A DNA stretch of 64,000 nt from Diabrotica undecimpunctata (Eukaryota > Arthropoda > Insecta > Coleoptera > Chrysomelidae), in NCBI RefSeq assembly GCF_040954645.1, contig NC_092806.1, forward strand, positions 30,157,644 to 30,221,643, read 5' to 3'. Positions 12,240 through 24,306 of this stretch are shown in pieces. Both the position numbers and the translations under genes were made by a program. Below the pieces are notes generated by a model. The model was not told the DNA's origin. It searched no databases and was given only the letters and a program-made list of their open reading frames with translations. Within the stretch, counting starts at the first letter, position 1, and each line of letters starts with the position of its first letter.

Positions 12240-13270
12240 TCGCGGTTCTCAAAGAATTAGACAAAATCAAAGAAGACATGAAAAAAATGGAACAGAAAAT
12301 GGAAGAGAATTATTGAAAATTAGAAAAGAAAATAGAAGATAATAATAATAAAATTGTAAAACAAATAGAAAAACAAATGGATAAAAAACTTGAAACTGCA
12401 GAGAAAAAAGTAGCAAATGAAATAAAAAATATACGGAATGACTACAAGAAAAGGATAGAAAATGAGAGGACAGAAGTAAAGAGGTTTATTGAAAATAATA
12501 AGATAGATATAGAACAGAAAATAGAGTTGCAGAAATGTAACTTAGAAGTAAAAATTAACGAAGACAGGAGAAACACAGAAGAAAAATTAGACGATATACA
12601 ACAAAATATCCAAATAAATAGTAATCAAATAAGAAATTTGGAACAGAGAATAGATGATATTTCACAAATGAGAGACATAGGGAGACCTTACTTAAATTTA
12701 ACAAATGAGAGTGGGATTAAATTCTCTGGTAATATAAAAAATTTGCATCCTAGAGTATACATAAATAGTTTAAAACATGAATTAAGATTAGTGAATAATA
12801 TTAATGATATTAAAGATTATATTAGAATGACATTAAATGACAATGCAGCAACTTGGTTTGCTAGTATTGAAAATGATTTAGATAATTTTTAAACATTTAA
12901 AAATAAATTTTTAAATTATTATTGGGGTGAATTAGAGCAAACCAAATTCAGAGAAAGTCTATATTTTGAAAAGTATAATCACAATTTAAGATCAAATATG
13001 GTAGATTATGCATTAAAACTGATAACAGTTGCAACCACCACTTAGAGAGGATGAAACAGTCTTAAATGTATCTTGACATTTTGATGCTGATGTTGTGCAA
13101 ACAGTAACTGTACAAAATATTCAAACAATAGAGAGTTTTATTAATTTTATTCAAAGAATACAAAGAGGTAATATGGCAAGTAATAATGATAACAATGATA
13201 TTAGGATGAATAATAATAACAGAAAAAACAATTATCTTTCAATCTAATAAGAATAATTATCAGCAATATA
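12240..13270 (+). pseudogene. Gag-like gene relic of an LTR-type retroelement
   Basis: A long coiled-coil-rich N-terminus (Lys/Glu/Asn repeats, about 12240-12660) leads into a Gag-like region: FSGNIKNLHPRVYINSL, then DNAATWFASI (about 12720-12870). The same frame continues past TAA 12890-12892 into NKFLNYYWGELEQTKFRES and on to a TAG near 13044. After a frameshift, NIQTIESFINFIQRIQRG follows to about 13190. Hydrophobic spacing plus the A-x-W after a G/N-x-A turn fits retrotransposon Gag (Ty3/Gypsy-like). No protease or pol is present. The relic is enclosed on both sides by (TA)n. The family is inferred from pattern only. Confidence 0.6.
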
Positions 13271-13279
13271 GACATCATC

Positions 13280-13487
<208 letters not shown>

Positions 13488-13857
13488 TTTAGGAGTTATG
13501 GTAACAGCAATATTTTATAGAGTGAATTCGTATTGTACAATTTTTAGTGAATACTTAAGTTAAAATAAACAATTATTATGAGTAGCATAATTGATGGTAC
13601 GTAGTCAGTTATTATAATACTGATATTTAGAAATGGAATAAATAAAATAAAATCAAACAAAAATGTTTGATATGTTAACAAAATTTAAATTTTTACTCTT
13701 ATAGTCGTAAGTATCGAAATATTCACTTTGTTTACATATAATATTTATTCTAAGTTTTCAGTTTTCTCCTGAAGAAGTCACATATTCGTGACGAAATATT
13801 GAGACATAGAACAAATAGAGTTTTATTTCCTACAGACCGATTGCTGATACTATAAAT

Positions 13858-13860
<3 letters not shown>

Positions 13861-13941
<81 letters not shown>
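13861..13941. repeat. (TA)n array
   Basis: About 80 bp of pure TA directly upstream of the LINE relic at 14001. Confidence 0.95.
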
Positions 13942-13943
<2 letters not shown>

Positions 13944-14000
13944 CATAGACCTTGCCTTGACAATGTAGATCTTGCATAGACCACATATATACACAGAAAA

Positions 14001-15024
14001 CAACTAGGGAACACGATGAAGGAAATCGGAATAACTCAGGGGTTAATAGAAGCCGTAAAAAACCTTTACAACAACAACAAGGTAAGAGTTAAAACCGGCA
14101 ATAAATACTCCAACGAATTTAATACCACAAAAGTCTTATTGCAGGGATGCTCTATATCTCCGACACTGTTCAAGATATTCCTCGAACAAATATTAAAATG
14201 GAAAAGGAAATGTGAAGGGATAGGAATACCAATCCAAGACAACTTCTTGTACTCATTAAGCTTTGCAGATGACCAAGTGCTAACGGCTCAAGATGAAGAA
14301 GATCAGTGCTATATGCTCCGAAAATTAGAAAAGGAATACACAAAAAATGGACTGGAAGTAAATTAATAAAAGACCGAATATTTAATAACAGAGCAAGAAC
14401 CAGTGAGAAATTTGGAAATGGACGATAATAGGGAAATTAACGGCACCAACAAATTCAAATATTTAAGATTCATACTCTCAAAAAATTGAACCACCGAGAA
14501 AGAGATAACCAGCAGATTAGCACAGACAAGAACATGTATTAAACAAATGAACGGGGTACTGTAGGATAGACAGATTACCAGAAATACAAAGAAGAGAATT
14601 TCTAACACCTTGGTACGCAGTATAATAACCTATGGAGCAGAGATTTGGGTAATAAATAAACGAAACAGGTCCAAAATCACAGCAACTGAAATGGAGTTCG
14701 TGAGAAGAAGCTGCAGAGTGACAAAAATGGATCGCATCAGAAATGAGGAGATAAAACGAAGAAAGGCAGTAGAACAAGACATACTCAGCTACATCGAAGA
14801 AAAACGTTTAATTTGGTATGGACATGTGAGAAGAACAGATCATACCAGGTGGATAGCAAAGATTTCGGATTGGAGCCCAATAGGAAGGAGGAAAAGAGGT
14901 AGACCCCGAAGATCATGGAGGGATGAAGTGGAGGCCATGGAATGACGAGACCTTAGAGATGGAGAATGGCAGAACAGAAAGGACTGGAGACGTTGGCTGA
15001 AAGAAGGAAGACGGCGACAGCTGT
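14001..15024 (+). pseudogene. LINE ORF2 relic: end of RT and C-terminal tail
   Basis: The plus strand shows the second half of an RT: MKEIGITQGLIEAVKNLY, LLQGCSISPTLF and SLSFADDQVL, the last holding the FADD active-site box (about 14260). A stop follows at about 14364, then NKFKYLRFILS, SIITYGAEIWVI and the tail IWYGHVRRTD with RRKRGRPRRSW. It ends around GRRRQL and a stop near 15024. Several stops break it. The 5' third is absent, and both sides run into (TA)n arrays. The 3' end is followed by a TAGATAGA-like tail that grades into TA. Confidence 0.85.
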
Positions 15025-15039
15025 AAAAATCCTTATATA

Positions 15040-15042
15040 GAT

Positions 15043-15101
<59 letters not shown>

Positions 15102-15115
15102 TATATATATATATA

Positions 15116-15165
<50 letters not shown>

Positions 15166-15188
15166 TATATATATATAATTATATATAT
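15040..15188. repeat. (TA)n array with regular AATT interruptions
   Basis: TA dinucleotides interrupted at intervals by AATT, immediately after the LINE relic 3' end. Confidence 0.95.
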
Positions 15189-15189
15189 G

Positions 15190-16633
15190 TAAATTTTTAT
15201 AAAATATAAATAAATACAAGCAAACAAAAACAAGCAAGACTCTTACAATTTAAAACAAAGCAAAGTTGATATTGTTTTCAGCAATTTAAAACCTTTCATA
15301 TATATCCTTGGATCTCTATCATGAAAGACACAAAGGTTTCAGACCTTCAGATTTACATTTTGAAATTCTCGCAAAGAACAATAACTGTCCTAATTTTCAA
15401 TTCTTGCAAACTGCTTTCACCGTCCGATTCGCATTTTCTCCCCAATCATATTTACGCCTTGACGGTATTTTAGCAGTCCGCAGCCGGAGTATAAATCGAT
15501 CTCGGAAATGTTCAAGCTGCTGACTGCTGGCAGCTCAATTTTTCCATAATTTATCTTATCTCTTACTTTTACTTGTGAGGTTTCTATTAGAATTTTGATA
15601 ATTAATTAGTCATTATTTTGTAATCTGCGTAGGATGCCACCAACTCTAACAACCATAAAGCTTGATTGAAAATAATATAAGATTATAACAAATAGATTCT
15701 AACGACATTGAATGAAGGTCAATTTTATTTTTTACTTAATATTTTTGAAAATTGATTAATTATCTTACGTGCAGCGTTACTAAAAGCACTCTTCAAATTA
15801 TATACTTCAACATAATTTTTTTATGAATCGCCCAGTTGCCAAACTAGTTATGTCCATTTTTTTAAATTTTCAAAAACAGCAAAAAACTGTAGAATAAAAA
15901 TTAATGTATATTGAAGACTCCTTTCACATTTTTACCAAAGGTTTGTACGTTATAATGTATACTGTATCCAGAAATTTAGTGTCTCATTATAAAAGTTATT
16001 TTAATAACAGCTGTAAAACTGAATAATCCCTTGTAAGTACTCTATTGTTGTATAATTATCACAGCTATCCAAGCTGACAGGACCGGCATATAGCCAAGTC
16101 AACTGTACATATAATCAGATCAAATATTATCATTCAAGCGTAATGTTAAAAAACTCTTTTTATAAACATACAAATTTCCCATAATTGTTGTATTCTTTTA
16201 TTAATCATTATTTTAAGTCTCAACGAAATAAAAGCACCCAAAATTATGAAGATCTCAATTTAGTTAAATTGACTGGACCGGTGGTAAAAATTAATAAGTT
16301 TTGGGAAAACGGGTAATATCCCAAACACATTAGAACTGACAAACCCGTATATACAGTTATAATGAGTAAATGTTTAACTTAATTGACCTATTAACAAATT
16401 ACTTGGAATTTATATAACTTTCTACCTGTTACTTATCGTTAATTGTTTTTTAATTTGAAGAGAGTTGTACGATGACAAACTAACACTTAAAAGTATGCTT
16501 CGACGGAATTGGTTGTAAAGTCGTTTGAGTGTTCAGTTTGTGCAAAAAATTAGTTGAGTATTGTAATAAAAGTGTTTATTTTTTTAGAGTGTGTACACTT
16601 GCCGGTGAATCCACGTAGTCAAATTTACCTTTA
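15190..16633. other. AT-rich stretch, nothing recognised
   Basis: No coding similarity or repeat was found. The last part (about 16450-16633) may be the 5' flank or terminal region of the transposase gene that follows, but I could not define a terminal inverted repeat. Confidence 0.4.
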
Positions 16634-17268
16634 TTGTATGAAACAATGTGGCGTCCCTGGAGTCCAGAGGATAATAGGGCAATTCTGCCAGTTAATGAAC
16701 CGGAAGCAAATCGACAAGGAGGTGATCTCATTCAAGTATTAGAACCTGAACAGCGCCAACGAATACATTTATCTACTGATGCAAAACAAATTATTGCTAA
16801 TGTTTTTCAAACTCTTGTCGAAAAAAATATGGACAGTAACGAAGCCTTACATAAAACGGCAACTTTGACTAAAAAACCATTATCCACAGTCAGAAAAATT
16901 GTAACTAATCCTATTATACCAAGATTAATAAGACGGGATAACAGTATTTCTCGGAAGCTCGATCGTGCAGATGAAGATCTTATTCGCCGCAAAGTGTATG
17001 CCTTGTATGAAGAACAAATTGTACCCACACTAGATATATTAGTTGACAGGCTTCACGTCGACAACACTGAAATTAAGTGCGGTAGAACAACTGTTTGGAA
17101 GTGTTTGCAACGTATAGGGTTTAAATACAAAAAAGTAGATAAAAGACAGGTACTTATGGAATCTAATCGTTTACGGATATGGCGAATGGAATATTTAAAC
17201 AAAATTAAACAGTGTCGTCGAGAGAATCGACCTATTATTTATTTAGATGAAACGTGGTTTGATACACA

Positions 17269-17353
<85 letters not shown>

Positions 17354-18012
17354 CGGTATTTAGGCGGCACACGCCCTTCTTAGGCGGCACACGCCCTTCC
17401 GGTAGGGATATATGGAGGAGTATCACCAAGCCGCAAGCCCTTATCTCTTGCCGTACTGCTCCACCACAGGCCGATCAAATACCAGCATATTCTAGACTAA
17501 GCCGCAGATTCATTTAGCATTTTAAACTGCTGCATTAGCCTTTTTGTTTTCTGTACACCGAGCTGGGGATTGAACTGACATCTCTCGCAGTGAAGCGAAG
17601 GAGAAGCCAGCCGCCCAGTCGGCTTGGCTATCCGATCGACACACACGATACGCCATCTAAAGGTTGGGTAGATAATAGTCCGTCTTGTTCAACAAAAGCG
17701 CCTTCTAATAGAGGAAAAAGAATAACAATATTCCATGCTGGATCAGTCGATGGATGGGTTCAAAATGCCTTATCTCTATCAGCTAAAAACATCAGTGATT
17801 CATGTCTCGATTACCATGACAACACAACTTCAGATATATTTGAAGACTGGTTCAAAAATAAGTTAATACCCAACATACCCCCTAATAGTGTTGTAGTTAT
17901 GGACAATGCAACATATCATAGCAGGCAATTAAATAAAATTTCCAGTTCAAGCGATACGAAAATAACAATACAGAATTACTTGTATGACAAAGATATTTAT
18001 TGGACATTTTAA
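16634..18012 (+). pseudogene. DDE transposase (IS630/Tc1/mariner supergroup, long-spaced type), split by a SINE
   Basis: The first part (16634-17273, about 213 codons) has an N-terminal helical DNA-binding region, then GRTTVWKCLQRIGFKYKK and IIYLDETWFDTHD, with the first catalytic Asp at 17246. A SINE with a 10-bp target duplication interrupts the frame. After it the sequence resumes at DTHDTPSKGWVDN and runs through DYHDN to VVVMDNATYHS (second Asp, about 17902). Without the SINE the frame is open across the junction. The gene ends at TAA near 18012, before the region that should carry the third acidic residue, so it is also 3'-truncated. It is related to the transposase at 35867-37180: both share YLDET, DYHDN and DNA-x-YHS. 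Confidence 0.85.
17274..17640 (-). mobile_element. tRNA-derived SINE with (TA)n tail and 10-bp target duplication
   Basis: Read on the minus strand from 17640, the head has a box A-like TAGCCAAGCCG (17630-17620) and a box B GTTCAATCC (17575-17567), spaced as in tRNA genes. These are RNA polymerase III internal promoter elements. A 20-bp tandem repeat lies at 17360-17379 and 17380-17399. The 3' end is a (TA)n tail of about 80 bp. ACACACGATA flanks both sides (17264-17273 and 17641-17650), so the insertion duplicated its target inside the transposase frame. The TATA next to the left copy overlaps the tail, so the exact edge is uncertain by 2-3 bp. Confidence 0.85.
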
Positions 18013-18359
18013 AAAGTTTCGCATTGAAAAAAGAATACTTTTGTGATAATTATGCCGAAAACACCTTCTCCAGCTAACTCTTCTCCAGCATCATCGATCT
18101 AACCAATGTCTGATTCGTTTTCTGTATGATCAGAAAGAGCTTTTTGTTGGTCAAAAGTTTTTAAAGAAAGTAAGTTTTTGGTTATGTTCCTATTTCTTGA
18201 TAAAATGTTTTCCCAGAAGTGTATTTAAATCCTTTAATTTAATTTTTTTTTAGAAGTACACCTTCCTTCACAGGTTTTGGGTTCAAAATTGACAACTATT
18301 TTCCAAGCTTAAGGCGATGAGGACACGTTAAGTGGGGCGTATCCTGAAGTGCCAATCTT

Positions 18360-19640
18360 CAGGTTATTTTAGTGTTGCTAACACCGCTTCTTTCCAGTCT
18401 AACATAGGACACCGCATTCATCAGCGGCCACTTTGATAGTGTGCAATCCCGTCAGATCTGTGTTTAACAAACGTGGTATAGTACTAAAGAGATTTGGTTA
18501 GAGCCTTTTTTATACTGGTTTTCTAACCAAACATAGGAAAAGAATTTTTCCTTCGTCTGAGGATCTTTTGAGGAACTCTCACAGATAGTGTTGTAAAAGT
18601 TGTAAATGTACAATTGGCGTAAGTAATACGAGGCTTAATCAGGAACTGGTTTATCTGACAGTCAAAACTAAAGGTAATTTCGCCATCTTTTTGTCCCCTA
18701 ATAGGATTGTAAAAGGTATCTCTTCTTTTGTATGAACAGTGGGTCCATTTTCCTGTTCATCCCTGCAATGCTTAGTCCTGTCACGAAGTGACAGGCATGT
18801 TAAACAGACATCTGTGGCAGGAGAGCCGAAGCCTAAATTATAATCGTTTTCGAAAATGTTTCGAAAATAATCATATTTATCTTTAAGACCTTCGTCATGA
18901 GAACCTTGGTACTACTACCAAAGTCCTCTGATGGTTAACTTGCTTGGAAGATGTTAACGGGTTACGTTTTTACCCCGACAGTAATGACTTTCGAGTAATT
19001 TAAGGGACTCTATAAAAGCTACAGCATTTTTTGTTCATATATTTCAATAACCTTGTGTCGCTACCACGTTGGTTTCTGGGTACATCTCCTAATTTAAGGA
19101 ACTTTTTACATAACAACCGAATTCCCTCCCTCGATGCATCTAGTGTGTTTACAAAGAGATTTTTGCACACTGGAACTAGTTCCGGCTGACTACATCTTAA
19201 AACAGGTATGAAATATTTCGTTGATACCTCTCTCTTCCGGTTTCCCTTATCTCCATTTCTTGAATGACTTCTTCTTCTTCCTATGCCGTCCCCATTAACG
19301 GAGGTTGGCGACCACATTTTTAAAAGCTTCTCTGTCTTTTGCAACATGGAATAATTCGTCTACACTCATGTTTGTCCAGTCTCGAATATTTCGCAGCCAT
19401 GACTTCCTCTTTCTACCTATTCCCTTTTTGCCATCGACTCTACCCTGCATGATGACCTGCAGAAGACTATATTTATTATTTCTTAGTATCTTGAATGACT
19501 TACAGTGATAAAATTGTACTAAGCATATCTATTTGGATCTGTATAAAACTTTTGGCAAATTCGACTGACATCCTGTAGACTCACTTTGATACATTGAAAA
19601 GCCTCTGTAGCCGAATAGTCACATGCAGGTGGTAGAACAA
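18360..19640 (-). pseudogene. Decayed TE protein with Cys motif (same family as 51022-52183)
   Basis: Minus-strand fragments read VPVCKNLFVN with GDVPRNQRG (about 19170-19060), then LPSKLTIRGLW, then FGSPATDVCLTCLSLRDR (about 18840-18790), and near 18500 FSYVWLENQYKKGSNQIS. The same block order is in the plus-strand gene at 51022-52183 (VQVCQKDFVAL, AKDNRGKHGSR, FGYPRTDTCSICDASKI). So both belong to one TE family with a conserved C-x2-C motif, probably the DUF7869-like TE proteins common in arthropods. That name is from memory and not verified. This copy keeps the middle part that the other has lost, but stops and frameshifts are frequent. A LINE tail is inserted at 19271-19488. Confidence 0.6.
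19271..19488 (-). mobile_element. 5'-truncated LINE tail with 13-bp target duplication
   Basis: The minus strand encodes LLQVIMQGRVDGKKGIGRKR, then SWLRNIRDWTN and a decayed LFHVAKDREAFKN block, the C-terminus of an RTE-type LINE. It ends in a GAAGAAGAAG tail at 19271-19280. TCTTGAATGACTT stands on both sides (19258-19270 and 19489-19501). This is a short retroposed copy of 218 bp inserted into the TE gene relic around it. Confidence 0.9.
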
Positions 19641-20718
19641 AAATTTCTAAGTAGTTTATTATTAAAGACTTGCATTAAATAATCTTCGTCGAAGCAAGAT
19701 AGAGTTCGATATTGAAGTACTAGTACATTGAGAGTTTAAATATTTTTATTTTATTTGAGCGTTGTTAATTGTATACGCCTTTATTTTACAATTTGTCTTA
19801 AAAATAACTAAGTTTAAATAATTACTTTGCTATGTCGGGTATGTACGTTTAATACGTACTAAAAGCGAAATGTGCAGAATATATGATTAATCTAAAAGTG
19901 CGAAATACTTCTGATTCTGTGTAGAAAAAACAAGCCTTTTATAGTAATTTTAAACGAGGAGAGTTTTATGATATTTTTATGGCTTAGAGCTTATAGTGGA
20001 TCAATTTGGAAGTAATTGTAGAGTTCTGTACCTACATTTATATTACATTAAATTTAGATGAAAATAAAATTTATTAGCGATTCAAGCTTTTTTTTTTTAA
20101 AAAGTGTATTCACATTCCGTGAACAAGATTATTATATCTAAAGTGAATTATGAATACCTATACGTATTACTATAAACGCACTGTATACAGCAATAAACTT
20201 TTTTAGAATTTTCACAGCTATTTATAGTAAACATCATTAAAAATGGATCGTAAACTTAAATAAGTTCGACGTTTTCCTCAATAAAATATCCCAAGAAAGT
20301 ATGAGTTTAATAGAATTTTCTCACTACGGAAAATCAATTTCCTGTCATTTAAAGCCACAATAGATTTGCGGTATATAGGTGAGCTATTAGCTTAAATTTC
20401 TTATGTGGATATATATTTTTTTCACACTTTACGAAATATGTCATAAATTTCACTTTAATATAGATTTAAAACTTTATTAAATTCCTATTTAAAGAACAAT
20501 GTACGAAAATATACTAAAATGGAGCTGAGATGTGAATGAGATGTTGGATTTCGATATGTGTAATTGCATGCCAACTCTTATTATCCACCTTCAAAAATTA
20601 ATTCAGTCATTAATAGCCTTGTCTCCATAGGAGCATCCATATACATCAATCTCCCACTTAATCTCAACCCAAAGACTTTTTTCCTTACATCAAAAGTGCC
20701 ACTGACAAAACCGACAAA
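19641..20718. other. AT-rich stretch, nothing recognised
   Basis: No motif or coding similarity could be supported on either strand. Confidence 0.4.
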
Positions 20719-21054
20719 ATTCTAAAATCAAGACGAATAAAGATAATATTAATCAAAGACAACATTCCAAATGAACAACACAGAGTTTATGAAATCCGTT
20801 GTACAGGCTGCCTCCGATCCTATATAGGCCAAACAAATTGCAGAATCCAAAATAGGATTTATGAACATTCCATTTCTGTTCGAAATTACGACTCAATTTC
20901 AGCTCAAGGTTAGCACCATCTTCAAACAGGTCACAAAATTGAAAACTCGAGAACCATAGCCCCCATCCCCTTCTATAAACCAAGAATTATCCAAGAAGCC
21001 ATAGAAATTGAAAAAGACATGACGGCAAGGAAGAACCAACCAGATGTAAAATAG
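20719..21054 (+). pseudogene. GIY-YIG endonuclease domain of a Penelope-like retroelement
   Basis: The frame reads HRVYEIRCTGCLRSYIGQT from about 20780, followed by NRIYEHS and, after one TAG (20911-20913), HLQTGHKIEN and a Lys/Glu-rich end at TAG 21052-21054. The V-Y-x-I-x-C-x-x-C-x-x-x-YIGQT arrangement is the GIY-YIG nuclease with its Cys pair, as found at the C-terminus of Penelope-like elements. The reverse transcriptase that should precede it is not recognisable upstream. The one in-frame stop and missing RT make this a relic. Confidence 0.8.
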
Positions 21055-21622
21055 AAATTGATGGCATTAGTATTGAACAAGTAATGGAAATAAAATACCT
21101 TGTAATTACACTGTTCAGCTATAGAGATCTGGGAAAAGAAGTGAGAGATCAAGTACACAAAGCAAATAGACTGGCAGGTTGCCTTAATACCACTAAATGG
21201 CGAAACAAACACATTAACACTGAGATGAAGTCAAGAAATTTTAAACCCAGTGTAATAATGAGATATACCTCAGAAACACGACCCGACACAGCTACATCAT
21301 AGAGGCTACTGGAAACGGCAGAGATGAGAGTACTGAGAAGAATTACAGGAAATACGCTGAGAGATCGAAAGGGAAGTGAGGACAATAGATAAAAATATAA
21401 CGTACGCTGTATAAATGAATGAACACTAAATATAAAAAAAATGAAATAACCACATAAGCAGAATGGGGGAGACCGGTGCCGTCAAATGGCAAGTTACAAA
21501 TCGGCAGAAGAAGTATCGGATGACCGACCAAAAGATGGAGACAACCTTTCATAAAGATATTAATCCGCCAATAAACAAGCAGAATTGCTTATAAACAGGA
21601 AGAAAAAGAAGAAGAAGAAGAA
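21055..21622 (+). pseudogene. LINE ORF2 C-terminal relic with GAAGAAG tail
   Basis: Immediately after the Penelope stop the frame reads EIDGISIEQVMEIKYL, the strand before the LINE thumb (usually V-x-x-x-KYLG). The next blocks are RLAGCLNTTKW, SVIMRYTSETRPDT and LETAEMRVLRRITGNT, all typical of RTE-type LINE tails. Stops and a frameshift follow, and the sequence ends in a run rich in GAAGAA at about 21598-21622. The abrupt switch at about 21053 means the LINE was 5'-truncated and joined directly to the Penelope relic. Confidence 0.75.
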
Positions 21623-22051
21623 ATTAAGGCGTGAAGTTTTAAAGCAATGACGTAATAAGTTATACCAACATAGAATTATACGTTATTGTTTTCCATTCAG
21701 TTTTTTTATAAAATGCTACGTGAAACACGTGGAATATGATGAACAATTCAATATTTCGCTTAGAAAATCCACCCGAAAGTCGTAGAGAATTATAATTAAA
21801 CAATAATAATGAATATTAATTAATTTTCTATGCTTGTAGTACCGATTATTTACAAATCTGTTTACCGATTTTTAACGAGGCTTGTTTATGCCTCTATTAT
21901 ACAAATTTGAAATACATATATGCACGCTATAAATATATACCTATAAATAATTTTTATAGTCAATGCCATTTATCTTTGCTAGCGGAGACAATATTTCTCG
22001 AACGAAAAAACTTTTATCTAGAATAATTTAAACAATTGATAAAACTACTTA
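21623..22051. other. AT-rich stretch before the pogo element
   Basis: Nothing recognised. The dinucleotide TA at 22050-22051 is the left target site of the following transposon. Confidence 0.4.
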
Positions 22052-22536
22052 GGGTAAGGTGGGGCGAGTACGTACCCGGGGTAAGTGCGTTTGGACTAAA
22101 TAAAAATATTTGTAACGTGAAGTTAGGTATGAAACTGATTTCAAATTTAGCGCCAAGTATTAAACGAAACAGCTACCCACATGAGTGGCAACGTCATTGA
22201 ATTCACGACATAGTAGCACACGTGTTTGTTGGTAGTTACGTTTGAGGTTATACAAAGAGCAGGTAAGTGTTTTTCTAAGTCTAGTTAATCTCGTACCGCT
22301 TACTGGATTTTAATTTTTATTGAATATTTTCGATTAGTATTGCAGAAATTTGAAATGTTTTAATACCATTTATGTTTTTTCGCTATAGTTTTCTAGTAAT
22401 TAAAAGTTACGCACTTTCCCCAGAGATTTATTACATGGGCCAAGTGCATTTTGTGTATAGGGGCAAGTGCGTCTTTACCTTAATGCACTTGCCCCGGCAT
22501 AAAATCTGAATACAATTTTTTAATTCTTAGGTAGAG

Positions 22537-23984
22537 ATGGTCCGAAATTATGTCCGAAAGAGGGAGAGAGGTTCGCAATATTCAGCAGAAGCCCTTAACA
22601 ATGCCTTAACGGATATAAGAAATCAGAATTTCACTGTCAAGGGAGCATCGCGCACATACAATATTCATGTGACAACATTACGGGATCACTTGAGTGGAAG
22701 AAGAGGCGCGAAGGGATCAGGACAAGGTCGATCTACCGACATTCCATTGGCAGAAGAAAGGCGATTGGCAGAAGGTCTTCCCACGATGGACCATTGGGGA
22801 TTCGGTTTGTCCCGTAAAGAAGTTTTAGAATTAACCCAACAGTTCGTCCAATCAAACAACTTAAAAACTCAATTTAAAGATCGTAAACCAGGTGAAGACT
22901 GGTTCTTAAATTTTAAAAGAAGACATCGGCTGTCAATAAAGAAACCGGAAATAGTTGAGTTTGCAATTAAGAAAGCCATGTTTTGTTGTTAAAAATTATT
23001 TTAAGTTATTGAGTAAAACCATTCAATCTTTGGGACTTGCTGACAAACCTGAGAGAATCTACAATATAGATGAAACAGGAGTTTCGAGTGACCCCTCTAA
23101 AACAAAAGTTGTTGGGATGCAAGGAGCACCATGAACAAGAACCACCAGTGGACCGGTAAGGGAGAACACTATAGTGGTGATGGCAGCAAGCGGTAGTGGC
23201 GAAAAAATTCCTCCATTAATCGTTTTTAAAGGCAAAAATATCTGGGATGTTGATAACTTCTGAAAATATCAGAAGTTATCAAAAATGAATCTAAGAAGTT
23301 AGGTATCTTTCCATTTGATGATAAAGTTGTACCCGAAGATCGTTACGAGGCTTCTTCTTTAAGGCGATGGCAGATTTTAGCGGACATCAGAGATCAGCGC
23401 TAAGAGATTTCTCTAGATGTAACAGATGTTGCCACCTTCGAGACAAACTCGTGAGTATCGTATTTCAACAATATGGACGTAGGATTTTATCGAGCTACTC
23501 TCGTAAACTTATGATTTTTTCTCTGTTTTTCAGATGTCCAGTATCTTGCGAACATCTCCTACTACAAACCGTAAAAAGCGGAACACCAACTCCAGCAAAA
23601 AAGAAGAAGCGAATTGCAGAAGGCAGTGAAGTGATCACTGCCGGACCGAGCAAAGGCACCTTACAAGACTCAAGTGATGAAGACCAAGACGATCAGATCT
23701 CTCTACACGATGAGTCTGAAGGTAGCGATTTCGTGGGCCAGATTTCGTTAGAAGAAGATGACGAGGAGGAACTATTTCTTGGTTCTCCGCCTGAATTTCC
23801 TGTGGAAGACTGGGTTCTTCTGGCTTTCAAAAGCCAAATTCGGGACAGAAATGACATTTTATATATAGGCCACGTGATTTCTCTCACTGAAAGTGATACC
23901 CAGGTGAAATTCCTGAGTAAAAAAACAAACTGCTTTGTTTTTCCTCAGGTGGAAGATATATCCCTTGTGACAAAAAAAGATTAG
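22537..23984 (+). pseudogene. pogo-type transposase relic with psq and CENP-B HTH domains
   Basis: The first frame (22537-22992, 151 aa) has a pipsqueak-type helix-turn-helix (residues about 15-55, GASRTYNIHVTTLRDHLSG), then a CENP-B/Tc5-type HTH with WGFGLSRKEVLEL and GEDWFLNFKRRHRLSIKKPE. After a stop, another frame gives RIYNIDETGVSSDPSK, with the first catalytic Asp at about 23069, and IPPLIVFKGKNIWD. The catalytic core beyond that is deleted, and the sequence resumes at KKLGIFPFDDKVVPEDRYEA. The end (23533-23984) is an acidic tail closing with DWVLLAFKSQ and VKFLSKKTNCFVFPQVED. A GTGAGT donor at 23451 and a pyrimidine-CAG acceptor at 23531-23533 suggest an intron of 83 bp. Confidence 0.85.
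23451..23533 (+). other. Candidate intron in pogo transposase
   Basis: It has a GTGAGT donor and an acceptor with a TTTTTCTCTGTTTTTCAG pyrimidine tract. It separates the GIFPF-type linker from the acidic C-terminal exon. No transcript evidence is available here. Confidence 0.5.
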
Positions 23985-24274
23985 CATTACCAGCTACTAG
24001 AAGTATTACCAGCTCCACATGTTAGGAGAGGAATGCATAATTTCAATATTAAGTTTCCGCAAGATATACAGCATAAATTAAGATAAACTGTACAATTTTT
24101 GCATTTAAATAAAGTACTTTCTCATTTTTTGGTGTGTCATTAGACCCTTCTGAAGTAATTTTGTTTTCAAAATTATGAAAATTAAAAAAAAATTTAGAAA
24201 TGTGTTCAGAAAAGCCTAGTAAATAAGTGCACTAATTCAACGCAAGGAAACCATATAAAACTATGCCCGGGAGA

Positions 24275-24306
24275 CGCACTTGCCCCAAACTGACGGGGCA
24301 AGTGCG
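24275..24306. repeat. Perfect 12-bp inverted repeat of the pogo terminal motif
   Basis: CGCACTTGCCCC and its exact complement face each other across an 8-bp spacer. The arm is the same motif that recurs through both ends of the element, so it is probably a paired transposase-binding site. Confidence 0.85.

Noticed and set aside
17560..17640. tRNA gene on the minus strand
   Set aside because: Box A and box B are present, but the sequence does not fold into a full cloverleaf by eye and continues into a retroposon body with tail and target duplication, so it is a SINE head.
24275..24306. CRISPR-like or regulatory palindrome
   Set aside because: The repeats are terminal motifs of a eukaryotic transposon, unevenly spaced and in both orientations, without spacers.
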